This document shows positions 36,617 to 48,108 of a DNA stretch of 64,000 bases, in pieces (position 1 is the first letter of the stretch; the number at the start of each line of letters is the position of its first letter). The stretch covers positions 1,550,001 to 1,614,000 of the forward strand of contig NZ_JAFBBR010000001.1 of the NCBI RefSeq assembly GCF_016907295.1, in the 5' to 3' direction. A program made the position numbers and the translations under genes. Source of the stretch: Microbacterium dextranolyticum. GTDB lineage: Bacteria; Actinomycetota; Actinomycetes; Actinomycetales; Microbacteriaceae. The notes under the pieces were generated by a model that did not search any database, was not told the origin of the DNA, and was given only the letters and a program-made list of their open reading frames with translations.

Positions 36617-36658
36617 TCAACGCCAGATGCCAAGAACCTGTCCGAGCCAGTACCACAT
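36617..36658 (-). CDS. Candidate 13-residue Trp-rich peptide gene
   Basis: ATG at 36658 to TGA at 36617 encodes MWYWLGQVLGIWR. AGGAGGTGA, a full anti-SD match, lies 8 nt before the ATG (AGGAGG at 36667-36672), the strongest ribosome binding site in this neighbourhood. Three of 13 residues are Trp and one is Tyr; the composition is amphipathic and membrane-seeking, with a C-terminal Arg. The frame lies in the gap between the divergent response regulator and the kinase, on the kinase strand, and stops 25 nt before the kinase GTG. Possible roles: a leader peptide, a small membrane regulator of the kinase or a signal peptide. Unproven. Confidence 0.5.
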   Translation of the reverse strand: MWYWLGQVLGIWR

Positions 36659-36787
36659 ATCTTTCACCTCCTGCAATGTCTCGAATCGATTCTTCAAACT
36701 CAGGTCACCGCGCACGACAGACGAAGGTTTAGACCGGTTGCGACTTTTGTCGGTGATGTCCTGCGACGCGTGGACGGTGGACCTTCG

Positions 36788-36793
36788 TAAGAT
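36788..36793 (+). promoter_or_regulatory. Predicted -10 box, leaderless, response regulator
   Basis: TAAGAT, 6 nt, then GTG 36800. Confidence 0.55.
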
Positions 36794-36799
36794 GGCGAC

Positions 36800-37462
36800 G
36801 TGAGTGAAACGATCCGCGTGATCATCGTCGATGACGAGTCATTGGTGAGAGCCGCGTTGCGGGTCTTCCTCGAGTCCTCGGACGGATTCGAGCTGGTCGG
36901 CGAGGCCGACAACGGCGCCGATGCCATCACGGTCGTGCGCGCGACTCACCCCGATGTCGTGCTGATGGACGTGCAGATGCCGGTGATGGACGGGATCGAG
37001 GCGACGTCGCGGTTGACACGCGAGTTCCCGGGCATCAAGATCGTCGCCCTCACGACGTTCTCGGCCGAGCGTGTCATCGTCCCGATGCTGAGTGCCGGGG
37101 CATCCGGGTACCTCGTGAAAGACACGTCGCCCGATCGCATCCTGGACGCGGCACGGCTCGCGCACGAGGGTGGCTACGTGCTCTCTCCCCGGGTCGCGAA
37201 AGAGCTCGTCTCATCGGTGCAGAACGGGCAGCATCAGAGCACCCGCACGATGGGCCGCGACGAAGAGCTGACCGAGCGAGAGCTCGAGGTGGTCACCCTT
37301 CTCGCGCAGGGCATGTCGAACGCCGAGATCGCCGGTGCGATGTTCGTGTCCGAGGCGACCGTCAAGTCGCATCTGGGTCGGATCACCGCCAAGTGGGGCG
37401 TGCGCGACCGGATCCAGGTGCTCATCCGTGCAACGCAGCTCGGACTCGTCTCGCTGACCTGA
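36800..37462 (+). CDS. NarL/LuxR-type response regulator
   Basis: 220 residues. Receiver domain with acidic pair VDDES, the phospho-acceptor Asp near 57 in DVVLMDVQMPVMDG, and the VALTTFSAERV and GYLVKDTS switch residues. LuxR HTH near 150-210 (LTERELEVVTLLAQGMSNAEI, then FVSEATVKSHLGRI). It is divergent from the kinase above, its likely partner. Transcripts probably begin at the GTG. Its stop lies inside a TGACC repeat and it converges with parC after 18 nt. Confidence 0.92.
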   Translation: MSETIRVIIVDDESLVRAALRVFLESSDGFELVGEADNGADAITVVRATHPDVVLMDVQMPVMDGIEATSRLTREFPGIKIVALTTFSAERVIVPMLSAGASGYLVKDTSPDRILDAARLAHEGGYVLSPRVAKELVSSVQNGQHQSTRTMGRDEELTERELEVVTLLAQGMSNAEIAGAMFVSEATVKSHLGRITAKWGVRDRIQVLIRATQLGLVSLT

Positions 37463-37474
37463 CCTGACCTGACC
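37455..37474. repeat. Four tandem TGACC pentamers
   Basis: TGACC x4 spans the last codons and stop of the response regulator and most of the gap to the parC stop. Copy-number change would leave the encoded protein unchanged because the stop is formed inside the second copy. Confidence 0.8.
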
Positions 37475-37480
37475 GACTGT

Positions 37481-39925
37481 TCAGGCGATGACGGTGCCGA
37501 TCGCGCCGACGACGGCGTCGAGCGCGTGCCCCGACGCGTCGCGTTTGGCACCGACCTCGGGCAGCTGACGCACCGACCCGTCCGCTCCGACGGCGCGCGG
37601 CTCGACGCCCACCCAGGCGAGGGCGAGGGCATCCTCGCCCTTCAAGAAGCGCTGAGCGCGAACGCCGCCGGTTCCCCGCCCCTTCGCGGGGAACTCGTCG
37701 AACGTGGAGACCTTCGCGCTGCCGGCATCCGTCCCGGCGATGGCACGCGTCGATCCGGCGACCGTGACTACCACGGTGGCCGCGTCGCCGCGGACGGGAG
37801 CGAAGTAGATCGCCTCGGCGCCCGTCGCCAACCGGATGCCCGCCATGCCCCCGGCCGCGCGGCCCTGCGGGCGCACCGCATCGGCGTCGAAGCGCAGCAG
37901 CTGCGCGTCGGAGGCGACGAAGACGAGCTCGGAGCCGTCTCGGCTCAGACCCGCACCGATCACCCGGTCACCGGGCTTCAGGGCGATGATCTCGACCTCG
38001 TGCTTGCCGGGGGGCAACTCGGATGCCGCGACGCGCTTCACGACGCCCTGCGCCGTTCCCAGGGCGATGACGTCGTGCCCGAGCGGGACGATCGTCACGA
38101 CGTGCTCACCGGACGCGAGCCCGAGGTACTGATCGGCGCGCACCCCCGCGGCGAGCTGGACCGCGTTGGCGGGAACAGAGGGCAGATCCACCGGAGAGAA
38201 CCGAACCAGACGCCCGGCTGTCGTGACGGCGCCGAGGTCGCCTCGGGTGCTGGCGTCCACGGCGGCGCGGATGCCGTCGTGCTTCGCCCTTCGCGTCGGT
38301 GCCACGACGCCGCCGTCGGGGGAGAGCTCCGCTCGCACCATCCTCCCCGTGGCGGAGAGGAAGACGCGGCACGGTGCGTCGGCGATCTGAAGGTCGGCCG
38401 GCGCCGCCGAGCGCGTGCGCGTGGCGACGGGACCGCCGTTGAGCAGAAGGGTGCGACGCGGCGTGCCGAACGTCTCGGCGGCGGCATCGAGCTCGCGTGC
38501 GACCTGCGCACGCAGCAGCGCATCGCTGCCGAGCAGCTCTTCGAGGGCCGCGATGTCGGCCTTCAGGGTGTCGCGCTCGGCCTCGAGTTCTACCCGCGAG
38601 AACTTCGTGAGGCGCCGCAGGCGCAGTTCCAGGATGTACTCCGCCTGCAGCTGCGACAGGTCGAAGACGCTCATGAGGCGCGTGCGGGCCTCTTCGCTGT
38701 CATCCGAGGCTCGGATGACCTGGATGACCTCGTCGATGTCGAGGATCGCGATCAGCAGCCCCTCGACCAGGTGCAGGCGCTCGCGTCTGCGGGCCAGGCG
38801 ATGACGGCTGCGTCGGGTGACGACCTGGATACGGTGGTCGAGGTAGACCCGGAGCAGCGGTTTGAGGCCGAGGGTCTGGGGCTGTCCGTCGACGAGGGCG
38901 ACGTTGTTGATGCCGAACGAGTCCTCGAGGGGGGTGAGCCGGTACAGCTGCTCCAGGACCGCCTGCGGGTCGAATCCGGTCTTGATGCCGATGACGAGCC
39001 GGAGTCCGTGGTTGCGATCGGTCAGGTCGTTGATGTCGGAGATCCCGGTGAGCTTCTTCGCGCCCACGGCATCCTTGATCTTCTCGATCACGCGCTCGGC
39101 GCCGACCATGTACGGCAGCTCCGTCACCACGATGCCGGTGCGACGGGGCCCCAGCGACTCGATCGACGTCTTCGCGCGGGTGCGGAAGGTGCCGCGACCC
39201 GTTTCGTACGCGTCGGCGATGCCGTCGAGACCGACGATGATGCCGCCGCCGGGAAGATCGGGACCGGGAACGAACTCCCGCAGCTCGGCGGTGGTCGCCT
39301 CGGGGTTCTCGAGGAGGTGGGTGGCGGCGGCGACGACCTCGATGAGGTTGTGCGGCGCCATGTTGGTCGCCATGCCGACGGCGATGCCCGTCGCCCCGTT
39401 GACCAGAAGGTTCGGGAAGGCGGCGGGGAGCACCGCAGGCTGCTGGAACTGGCCGTCGTAGTTGGGGACGAAGTCGACGACGTCCTCGTCGAGATTCTCG
39501 GTGAGAGCGAGAGCGGCCTGCGCGAGGCGCGCCTCGGTGTATCGCGCCGCTGCGGGACCATCGTCGAGCGAACCGAAGTTGCCGTGTCCGTCCACGAGCG
39601 GAACACGCAGGGCGAACGGCTGCGCGAGGCGGACCAGGGCGTCGTAGATCGCCGAATCGCCGTGCGGGTGCAGCTTTCCCATCACCTCGCCGACGACGCG
39701 TGCGCTCTTGACGTGGCCCCGATCGGGACGCAGGCCCATGTCGGCCATTTGGAACAGGATGCGCCGCTGAACCGGCTTCAAGCCGTCGCGGGCGTCGGGG
39801 AGGGCGCGCGAGTAGATGACGGAGTACGCGTACTCGAGGAACGAGTCCTGCATCTCCGCGGAGACGTCGACCTCCTCGATGCGACCCTGGCTCTCGGGAA
39901 TCGGCTCGGTGCGCGCAGCTGCCAT
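37481..39925 (-). CDS. parC: DNA topoisomerase IV subunit A (ParC)
   Basis: 814 residues. The catalytic Tyr lies in AARYTEARL near residue 129, after the winged-helix with [22 protein letters not shown], where Ser and Asp at the quinolone-contact positions are the sensitive types. The GyrA-like tower and coiled coil follow, then a C-terminal beta-pinwheel with weak GyrA-box-like text ([12 protein letters not shown]). ATG 39925 starts [12 protein letters not shown]. The partner parE is 2.3 kb away on the opposite strand with the two-component system between. Confidence 0.92.
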   Translation of the reverse strand: MAAARTEPIPESQGRIEEVDVSAEMQDSFLEYAYSVIYSRALPDARDGLKPVQRRILFQMADMGLRPDRGHVKSARVVGEVMGKLHPHGDSAIYDALVRLAQPFALRVPLVDGHGNFGSLDDGPAAARYTEARLAQAALALTENLDEDVVDFVPNYDGQFQQPAVLPAAFPNLLVNGATGIAVGMATNMAPHNLIEVVAAATHLLENPEATTAELREFVPGPDLPGGGIIVGLDGIADAYETGRGTFRTRAKTSIESLGPRRTGIVVTELPYMVGAERVIEKIKDAVGAKKLTGISDINDLTDRNHGLRLVIGIKTGFDPQAVLEQLYRLTPLEDSFGINNVALVDGQPQTLGLKPLLRVYLDHRIQVVTRRSRHRLARRRERLHLVEGLLIAILDIDEVIQVIRASDDSEEARTRLMSVFDLSQLQAEYILELRLRRLTKFSRVELEAERDTLKADIAALEELLGSDALLRAQVARELDAAAETFGTPRRTLLLNGGPVATRTRSAAPADLQIADAPCRVFLSATGRMVRAELSPDGGVVAPTRRAKHDGIRAAVDASTRGDLGAVTTAGRLVRFSPVDLPSVPANAVQLAAGVRADQYLGLASGEHVVTIVPLGHDVIALGTAQGVVKRVAASELPPGKHEVEIIALKPGDRVIGAGLSRDGSELVFVASDAQLLRFDADAVRPQGRAAGGMAGIRLATGAEAIYFAPVRGDAATVVVTVAGSTRAIAGTDAGSAKVSTFDEFPAKGRGTGGVRAQRFLKGEDALALAWVGVEPRAVGADGSVRQLPEVGAKRDASGHALDAVVGAIGTVIA

Positions 39926-40000
39926 GGAGTTCGGATGCCCCCGGTGATGTGTGACGTGACGGAAACGGGGCCCCGTCCGCCGTGTGCGAGACTGGCCCCG

Positions 40001-41137
40001 ATGTCACTCAGCCTACCCGTGGACCCGCCGGGAGCCCGGAGCCTCACCGGTGTCGTGCCGCAGCTGCTGCGCTCTCTCGCCGGCGACGGCGAGTGGTTTC
40101 CGGCCGTCGGCTCGGCTGTCCTCGTGGTGATCGACGGCCTGGGCCGTGCGAATCTCTCCGCCCGCGCGGGACACGCTCGCTTCCTCACGTCGGCGATGAC
40201 GAAGCGCGACGCGGCGCGGACCGTGTTCCCCGCGACGACCGCGACCGCGCTGACCAGCCTGTTGACCGGCGTGGATGCCGGAGTGCACGGCATCGTCGGG
40301 TACCGCGCGCGGATCCCCGGAACTCTGCGCGCGCCCAACCAGCTCAAAGGGTGGGAGACCGACGGACTCGATCCCCTGACGTGGCAGCGGGCACAGCCCC
40401 TGCTCGAGCGGGAAGCGGCCGCCGGGCGTCCGGTGTACGTGGTCTCGAAGGCGCTGTACCGGGACTCGGGATTCACCCGCGCGATCCAGCGGGGGGCGGA
40501 ATTCGTCGCGGCGGCGAGCGTGGAGGAACGGCTCGAGACGGCCGCCGCGCTCGCGGCATCCCACCGAGGGGCCCTCGTCTACGTCTACGTGCCCGAACTC
40601 GACACGATCGGACACGCACGGGGCTGGGAGAGCGAGGAATGGCTCGCGGCTCTCGAAGGCGTCGACGCGGCGCTGCGCCGGTTCGAGCAGGCAGCGGCAC
40701 GCGAAACGGGGGCCGTCGTCACAGCCGACCACGGCATGGTCGACGTGCCGAGCCATCGCCACGTGCTGCTGAGTGACGGCGACGATCTTCTCGACGAGGT
40801 CGAGCTCGTCGCGGGCGAACCGCGTCTGCTGCAGCTGACCACGACGGCGGGCGCCGCGGAGCGGGTCGCCGCCCGGTGGCGCGAGCGTGAACAGTCGCGG
40901 TCGTGGGTCCTTTCGCGCGATGAGGTCATCGCCGCCGGACTCTTCGGCTCACGGGTGGATGCGGAGGTGCTCCCGCGGATCGGCGACGTGCTCGTCGCCG
41001 CACGCGGAGCCGTCGCCTACTACGACGATCGCCTCGAGGACAAGAAGCCGCAACGCATGATCGGGCAGCACGGCTCACTCACGGAACAGGAGCGCGTCGT
41101 CCCGCTCATCAGCCTCGGAGCATTCCGCAGGCGCTGA
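40001..41137 (+). CDS. Alkaline phosphatase-superfamily phosphodiesterase/nucleotide pyrophosphatase
   Basis: 378 residues. The metal and nucleophile segments fit the type I phosphodiesterase family: [13 protein letters not shown] (Asp), [16 protein letters not shown] (Thr nucleophile), [13 protein letters not shown] (Asp, His) and [10 protein letters not shown] (Asp, His). No signal peptide is seen, so it probably acts in the cytoplasm. ATG 40001 is chosen from a very long open frame because the family start is there; GAGACT ends 7 nt upstream. Convergent with sepH. Confidence 0.85.
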   Translation: MSLSLPVDPPGARSLTGVVPQLLRSLAGDGEWFPAVGSAVLVVIDGLGRANLSARAGHARFLTSAMTKRDAARTVFPATTATALTSLLTGVDAGVHGIVGYRARIPGTLRAPNQLKGWETDGLDPLTWQRAQPLLEREAAAGRPVYVVSKALYRDSGFTRAIQRGAEFVAAASVEERLETAAALAASHRGALVYVYVPELDTIGHARGWESEEWLAALEGVDAALRRFEQAAARETGAVVTADHGMVDVPSHRHVLLSDGDDLLDEVELVAGEPRLLQLTTTAGAAERVAARWREREQSRSWVLSRDEVIAAGLFGSRVDAEVLPRIGDVLVAARGAVAYYDDRLEDKKPQRMIGQHGSLTEQERVVPLISLGAFRRR

Positions 41138-41151
41138 CGAGATCGTATTGC

Positions 41152-42180
41152 TCAGCCGTCCTCGGTGCGTGCGCCGAAGACGATCTCGTCCCATGACGGC
41201 ATCGAGGTGCGTCCCTTCCGTCGTGCGGCGTCGGGCGCACCGGCGTCCTCCCGCGCGGCGTCGTCGGCGGGAGCGACCGGAGCCGCCTCGGCAGGCTCGT
41301 AGCCGGGTTCGAGGGCGTCGAGCAGCGCGGGGGAGCTGTGCGGGGCATCCGTCGTCGGTTCGTCCGGCATCGGCTCGCGGACTCCGCGACGGCGGCGGAG
41401 TGCCTCGAGCAGATCGGCGGTGTCGGCCGACGTCACGCCGCGCTCCGGCGCGCGCTTGATGGCTGCTTCCTGCGCGGCGGGAACCGAGCCGCGGGCCTCG
41501 TGGCTCACGATCTCCGCCGCGGGGTCGATGCGTCGAGGCCCGAACGCTCCCGAGTCGAACCGGGACGAGTCCTTGACCGGCGATGTCGAATCGAGGGCGC
41601 GCAGACGGGGGATGAGGCCCTCGGGGAGCGAACCCTGACGCGACAGCTGCGTCGCATCGCTGTTCTGCGGGGAGAGAGTCGAGCGGCGGGGGTCGAAGCT
41701 CCAGCGCGCGTCGTGGTCGACCTCGTTCGCGGTGAACTCGAGCTTGATCATCCAGCCCGTCTCCTCCCGCCAACTGGTCCACCGCTCGCCCGAGGCGCCC
41801 GCGTCGGCGAGCTTGGCTCGCACCGCGGTGCCGAACGTCGGCTGCGCACCGGGGTCGAGCTCGCCTCCGATGAGCACGGGCACGGCGAGGGCCTGGCTGA
41901 CGACGTGCTCGCGCTCCGCGAGAACGGGGCCCTCGTAGCGCTGGATGTCTTCGAGGCGAGCGCCGAGCAGTTCGGCGACTTCCGCAGCCGACATTCCCGA
42001 GCGGATGTGCGCCTGCACCTCACGCGGGCTGGGACGCACCGTGCGCGGTTCCTCGGAACGCTGCAGGCGCCGAAGCTGCGTGCGCAGGGTGTCGTCGACG
42101 GGCACGGCGAACCGCTCACCGGCCTCCGTGGCGACGACGAGCACACCTTCTTCGATTCCGATGACTTTGAGCTGCTCCAT
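41152..42180 (-). CDS. sepH: Septation protein SepH
   Basis: 342 residues. The N-terminal DUF3071 domain (MEQLKVIGIEEGVLVVATE) includes a helix-turn-helix (SAAEVAELLGARLEDIQRYE); the second half is disordered and acidic, and the C-terminus has the conserved SMPSWDEIVFGARTED. SepH binds FtsZ and helps Z-ring assembly in Streptomyces and mycobacteria. ATG 42180 is used; GGGAGG lies 10 nt upstream. The 238-nt gap beyond holds no clear gene. Confidence 0.92.
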   Translation of the reverse strand: MEQLKVIGIEEGVLVVATEAGERFAVPVDDTLRTQLRRLQRSEEPRTVRPSPREVQAHIRSGMSAAEVAELLGARLEDIQRYEGPVLAEREHVVSQALAVPVLIGGELDPGAQPTFGTAVRAKLADAGASGERWTSWREETGWMIKLEFTANEVDHDARWSFDPRRSTLSPQNSDATQLSRQGSLPEGLIPRLRALDSTSPVKDSSRFDSGAFGPRRIDPAAEIVSHEARGSVPAAQEAAIKRAPERGVTSADTADLLEALRRRRGVREPMPDEPTTDAPHSSPALLDALEPGYEPAEAAPVAPADDAAREDAGAPDAARRKGRTSMPSWDEIVFGARTEDG

Positions 42181-42418
42181 ACGAGACGCGCCTCCCGATC
42201 CCTGCGTGGACACCCACGAGGGTGCCGCGACCATGCTGACACGCTGCCTCGCCGCGGTCGGGAATATCGTGGGCGCGCCGCGAGTTCACTGACCTCGCAC
42301 GGCGCGGGATCGCCGCGTTTGGTCCGGCATTTGCCAAATGTCGCCGCTTCGTGCAAACTATGGCCGCCCCCGGCCCAGAAGGCGGGGGCGTGCACCCGAA
42401 CCCCCTGGAAGTGAGAGC

Positions 42419-42712
42419 ATGGCGACCGACTACGACGCCCCCCGCAAGACCGACGACGACAGCGAGTCGATCGAGGCACTCAAGGAGCGCGTCCCCGACA
42501 AGCTGTCGGGCTCGGTCGATTCCGAAGACGCCGACAACCCCTCGGGCTTCGAGCTCCCCGGCGCCGACCTCTCCGACATCGAGCTCGACGTCGTCGTGCT
42601 TCCCGCGCAGGAGGACGAGTTCACCTGCATCGAGTGCTTCCTCGTCAAGCACCGCACCCAGATCGACCACGAGACTTCGGTCGGTGCCGTCTGCGTGGAG
42701 TGCGCCGCCTGA
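42419..42712 (+). CDS. DUF4193 small acidic protein
   Basis: 97 residues, very acidic at the start (MATDYDAPRKTDDDSESIEA) with a C-terminal EFTCIECFLVKHRTQ and VCVECAA that would form a zinc site (C..C and C..C). Typical actinobacterial DUF4193; the function is unknown. GGAAGTGAG lies 3 nt before the ATG. It opens the block with DUF3093, dut, DUF3710 and DUF3159 conserved across the phylum. Confidence 0.88.
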   Translation: MATDYDAPRKTDDDSESIEALKERVPDKLSGSVDSEDADNPSGFELPGADLSDIELDVVVLPAQEDEFTCIECFLVKHRTQIDHETSVGAVCVECAA

Positions 42713-42746
42713 CGATGTGAGCCGCGCGGCGGAGCCGACTGTCCGG

Positions 42747-43214
42747 TCAGCTCCGCTGAGCGCGACGAATGGCGGAGATGACGCGATCCGGTGTGCGGGT
42801 GGAGAAGATCCACTCGTCGACCGGGTCGCGTTCGTCGGTGACGGGCACCCGCACGATGCCGTCGATGCCTCCGCGCAGCAGATGCCAGGCGCCGCGCGGA
42901 AGACCCGGACCCCGCACGTGACGCGCATCGTCTCCGGTGGCACCGGAGGCATCGCCGAGAAGATCCACCGGGATGTGGGCGCGCCCGACGCGCAGTTCCC
43001 CGCCGGACACCTCGACGACGGGGGAGAGCAGCACGAGTGCAGCGATCAGTGCGACGGCGACCCCGATCCCCGCGACGAGCGCGATCGTGGCATCCAACGG
43101 CACGAACACGAGCGCGACCATCGGAGCCGCGACGGCCGCGCTCAGCAACGCCCACAGCGACGGGCTCAGCCTCTCCCGGTACAGCGTCGCGGCGGTGGGG
43201 GTGTCGGTGTTCAT
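42747..43214 (-). CDS. DUF3093 membrane protein
   Basis: 155 residues. YRERLSPSLWALLSAAVAAPMVALVF and ATIALVAGIGVAVALIAALVLL are two TM helices, then a beta-rich domain with VEVSGGELRVGRAHIPVDLLG and RVPVTDERDPVDEWIFSTRTPDRV, the DUF3093 pattern. The function is unknown. ATG 43214 is chosen; ATG 43226 is also possible. Divergent from dut, 24 nt apart, so the promoters must overlap. Confidence 0.85.
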   Translation of the reverse strand: MNTDTPTAATLYRERLSPSLWALLSAAVAAPMVALVFVPLDATIALVAGIGVAVALIAALVLLSPVVEVSGGELRVGRAHIPVDLLGDASGATGDDARHVRGPGLPRGAWHLLRGGIDGIVRVPVTDERDPVDEWIFSTRTPDRVISAIRRAQRS

Positions 43215-43226
43215 CAGGGCGTGCAT

Positions 43227-43232
43227 TAGCCT
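43227..43232 (+). promoter_or_regulatory. Predicted -10 box, leaderless, dut
   Basis: TAGCCT, 6 nt, then GTG 43239. Confidence 0.5.
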
Positions 43233-43238
43233 CGTGGG

Positions 43239-43688
43239 GTGATCGAATCCGTGGACGTTCCCATTATCGCGCCGCAGGTTCCCGTCTACGCCCACCCCGG
43301 TGATGCCGGGGCCGACCTCGTCGCCGCAGAGGCCGTCCGACTCGAGCCCGGTCAGCGTGCGCTCGTCGCGACCGGCGTCCGGATCGCCCTCCCGGACGGG
43401 CATGCCGCCTTCGTCGTCCCGCGCAGCGGACTCGCCGCCCGGCACGGCATCACGATCGTGAACTCTCCCGGCACCATCGACGCGGGGTATCGCGGGGAGA
43501 TCAAGGTCGCGCTGTTGAACACCGACGCCGCTGAGGCCTACGACGTCGCCGTCGGCGACCGCATCGCGCAGTTGATCGTCATGCCGGTTCCCCGCGTACG
43601 ATTCATCCCCGTCGACGAACTGCCCGATTCGTCGCGCGGCGAGGCCGGATTCGGATCGACCGGGTACCAGACAGGAGCACAGTCATGA
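43239..43688 (+). CDS. dut: dUTP diphosphatase
   Basis: 149-residue trimeric dUTPase, which hydrolyses dUTP to dUMP and keeps uracil out of DNA. All five motifs are present: [40 protein letters not shown] and [13 protein letters not shown] start behind a leaderless -10. DUF3710 overlaps its end by 4 nt, so translation is coupled. Confidence 0.95.
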   Translation: MIESVDVPIIAPQVPVYAHPGDAGADLVAAEAVRLEPGQRALVATGVRIALPDGHAAFVVPRSGLAARHGITIVNSPGTIDAGYRGEIKVALLNTDAAEAYDVAVGDRIAQLIVMPVPRVRFIPVDELPDSSRGEAGFGSTGYQTGAQS

Positions 43689-44272
43689 GCGACGAGTCGC
43701 AGGAGAAATCCGCGCCCGAGGACCGCGCCACCGCCGGTCCCTTCGACGAGTCCGAGGCGAACCCGGTGCGTCCGTACATCGACCTCGGCGGCATCAAGGT
43801 GCTTCCGCGTGAAGGGCTGAACCTGCGCCTCGAGGTCGAGGAGCAGACCAAGCGGATCGTCGCCGTCGGCCTCGACTACGCCGACTCGACGCTGCAGGTG
43901 CAGCCTTTCGCCGCACCGCGAACGAGCGGTCTGTGGGACGAGACCCGCGAACAGATCCGTCAGCAGGTACGTCAGCAGGGCGGTCGGGTCGAGGAGCGGG
44001 AGGGGCCGCTCGGCCCCGAGTTGCTCGCCGAGGTCCCCGTTGCGGCGGGTCCCGACGCTACCCCCGGGATGCGTCTGGCGCGATTCGTCGGGATCGACGG
44101 CCCGCGGTGGTTCCTGCGCGGTGTGATCGGCGGCGCGGCGACGGGCGACGTCGACGCGGCCGCCAAGATCGAGGATCTCTTCCGCTCGCTCGTGGTCGTC
44201 CGCGGTGGCACGCCCATGCCGCCGCGCGACCTCATCCCGCTGAAGATGCCCGCGGCACCCGGCACGGCATGA
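43685..44272 (+). CDS. DUF3710 protein
   Basis: 195 residues; the N-terminal acidic segment is followed by [28 protein letters not shown] and later [20 protein letters not shown], the actinobacterial DUF3710 pattern. Soluble, no known function. It overlaps dut and the next gene by 4 nt each (ATGA). Confidence 0.9.
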   Translation: MSDESQEKSAPEDRATAGPFDESEANPVRPYIDLGGIKVLPREGLNLRLEVEEQTKRIVAVGLDYADSTLQVQPFAAPRTSGLWDETREQIRQQVRQQGGRVEEREGPLGPELLAEVPVAAGPDATPGMRLARFVGIDGPRWFLRGVIGGAATGDVDAAAKIEDLFRSLVVVRGGTPMPPRDLIPLKMPAAPGTA

Positions 44273-45030
44273 GCGACCCGCACCCCGACCGGCATCCGGA
44301 CGCAGAGCGCGACGACACCGCACCGTCCGCACCCACCGCCTCCGAGCTCGTCGCGCAGGCACTCGGCGGCGCCGCGCGGCGTGCGGGCATGGACCCGTCG
44401 AACGACGACCGCACGAGTCATGTGGTCTGGGCGGCGATGGGCGGCTGGCGGGGTGTGCTCGAATCGCTGCTGCCCGGCCTCGCCTTCGTTCTTCTGTTCA
44501 CGATCACGTCGAATCTGCCGCTCTCGCTCGGCGTCTCGGTCGGCTTGGCGGCCGTCTTCACCGTCGTCCGGATCGCGCAGCGCTCCCCGGTGGGCGCCGC
44601 GCTCGGCGGCCTCATCGCCGCCGGCGTCGCCGCCGCGCTCGCGTTGTGGACGGGTCGAGGTCAGGACAACTTCGTCCCCGGACTGATTACGAACGCCGCG
44701 TATGGGACCGCGTTCCTGGTCTCCGCCGTCGTGGGCTGGTCGCTCATCGGCCTCGCCGTGGGATTCCTCATGAACGAGGGCACCGCATGGAGACGAGAGG
44801 CGCGCAAACGCCGTGTCTTCTTCTGGCTCGCCATCGCCTGGGCGGCCCTCTTCTACGCACGGCTCGCGGTGCAGCTGCCCTTCTACTTCGCGGGAGATGT
44901 GACCACGCTCGGCACGTTGAAGCTCGTCATGGGCTTGCCGCTGTTCGCTCCCTTGATCGCGGTCACGTGGCTTGCCGTGCGTGCCGTGTATCCGCGTTCC
45001 GCAGCGGCGGCGGACGACATCTCCGCGTGA
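44269..45030 (+). CDS. DUF3159 membrane protein
   Basis: 253 residues. A charged N-terminus with ASELVAQALGG is followed by about six TM helices (GVLESLLPGLAFVLLFTITS, LSLGVSVGLAAVFTVVRIA, ALGGLIAAGVAAALALWTG and later ones) and a VFFWLAIAWAALFYARLAVQ loop, the DUF3159 pattern. The function is unknown. ATG 44269 overlaps the DUF3710 stop. The last gene of the dut operon. Confidence 0.88.
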   Translation: MSDPHPDRHPDAERDDTAPSAPTASELVAQALGGAARRAGMDPSNDDRTSHVVWAAMGGWRGVLESLLPGLAFVLLFTITSNLPLSLGVSVGLAAVFTVVRIAQRSPVGAALGGLIAAGVAAALALWTGRGQDNFVPGLITNAAYGTAFLVSAVVGWSLIGLAVGFLMNEGTAWRREARKRRVFFWLAIAWAALFYARLAVQLPFYFAGDVTTLGTLKLVMGLPLFAPLIAVTWLAVRAVYPRSAAAADDISA

Positions 45031-45033
45031 TAG

Positions 45034-45057
45034 ATTTATCTTGACATCAAGATAAAT
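45034..45057. promoter_or_regulatory. AT-rich perfect palindrome upstream of aconitase
   Basis: Arms ATTTATCTTGA and TCAAGATAAAT with CA between: 11 bp perfect on each side, 24 bp in all, lying 130-153 nt before the acnA GTG in sequence otherwise very rich in G/C. A dimeric regulator site is the best reading. It could also overlap a promoter (TTGACA runs through the centre). Confidence 0.7.
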
Positions 45058-45186
45058 TCTCCTCGCTGGGGCGCGTTCATCGGGTAAGGACGACCTCACT
45101 AGCCCGACGCGTCCGCGGCGGGGAAGATGGATGTGCGGGCCGCTGCAGCATGCGTTCGCCCGTGCCCCCAACGAAGGAGAGCAGCC

Positions 45187-48024
<2,838 letters not shown>

Positions 48025-48036
48025 GCAGGGATCTAG

Positions 48037-48082
48037 CGCCCCGGTATCGCCCCCGCAAGGGGGAGGGATGCCGGGGCGTTTC
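48037..48082 (+). terminator. Terminator of acnA
   Basis: Stem CGCCCCGG / CCGGGGCG extended by an inner GTATC/GATGC-like part and CCCCC-GCAA-GGGGG, followed by TTTCT. Confidence 0.85.
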
Positions 48083-48096
48083 TCTGTTCCGACGCA

Positions 48097-48102
48097 TAGA
48101 AT
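48097..48102 (+). promoter_or_regulatory. Predicted -10 box, leaderless, dxs
   Basis: TAGAAT, 6 nt, then ATG 48109. The best -10 match in the set. Confidence 0.6.
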
Positions 48103-48108
48103 CGGGGG

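Noticed and set aside
37526..40000. 825 extra codons open before the phosphodiesterase
   Set aside because: Antisense to parC; the phosphodiesterase fold starts at the ATG at 40001.
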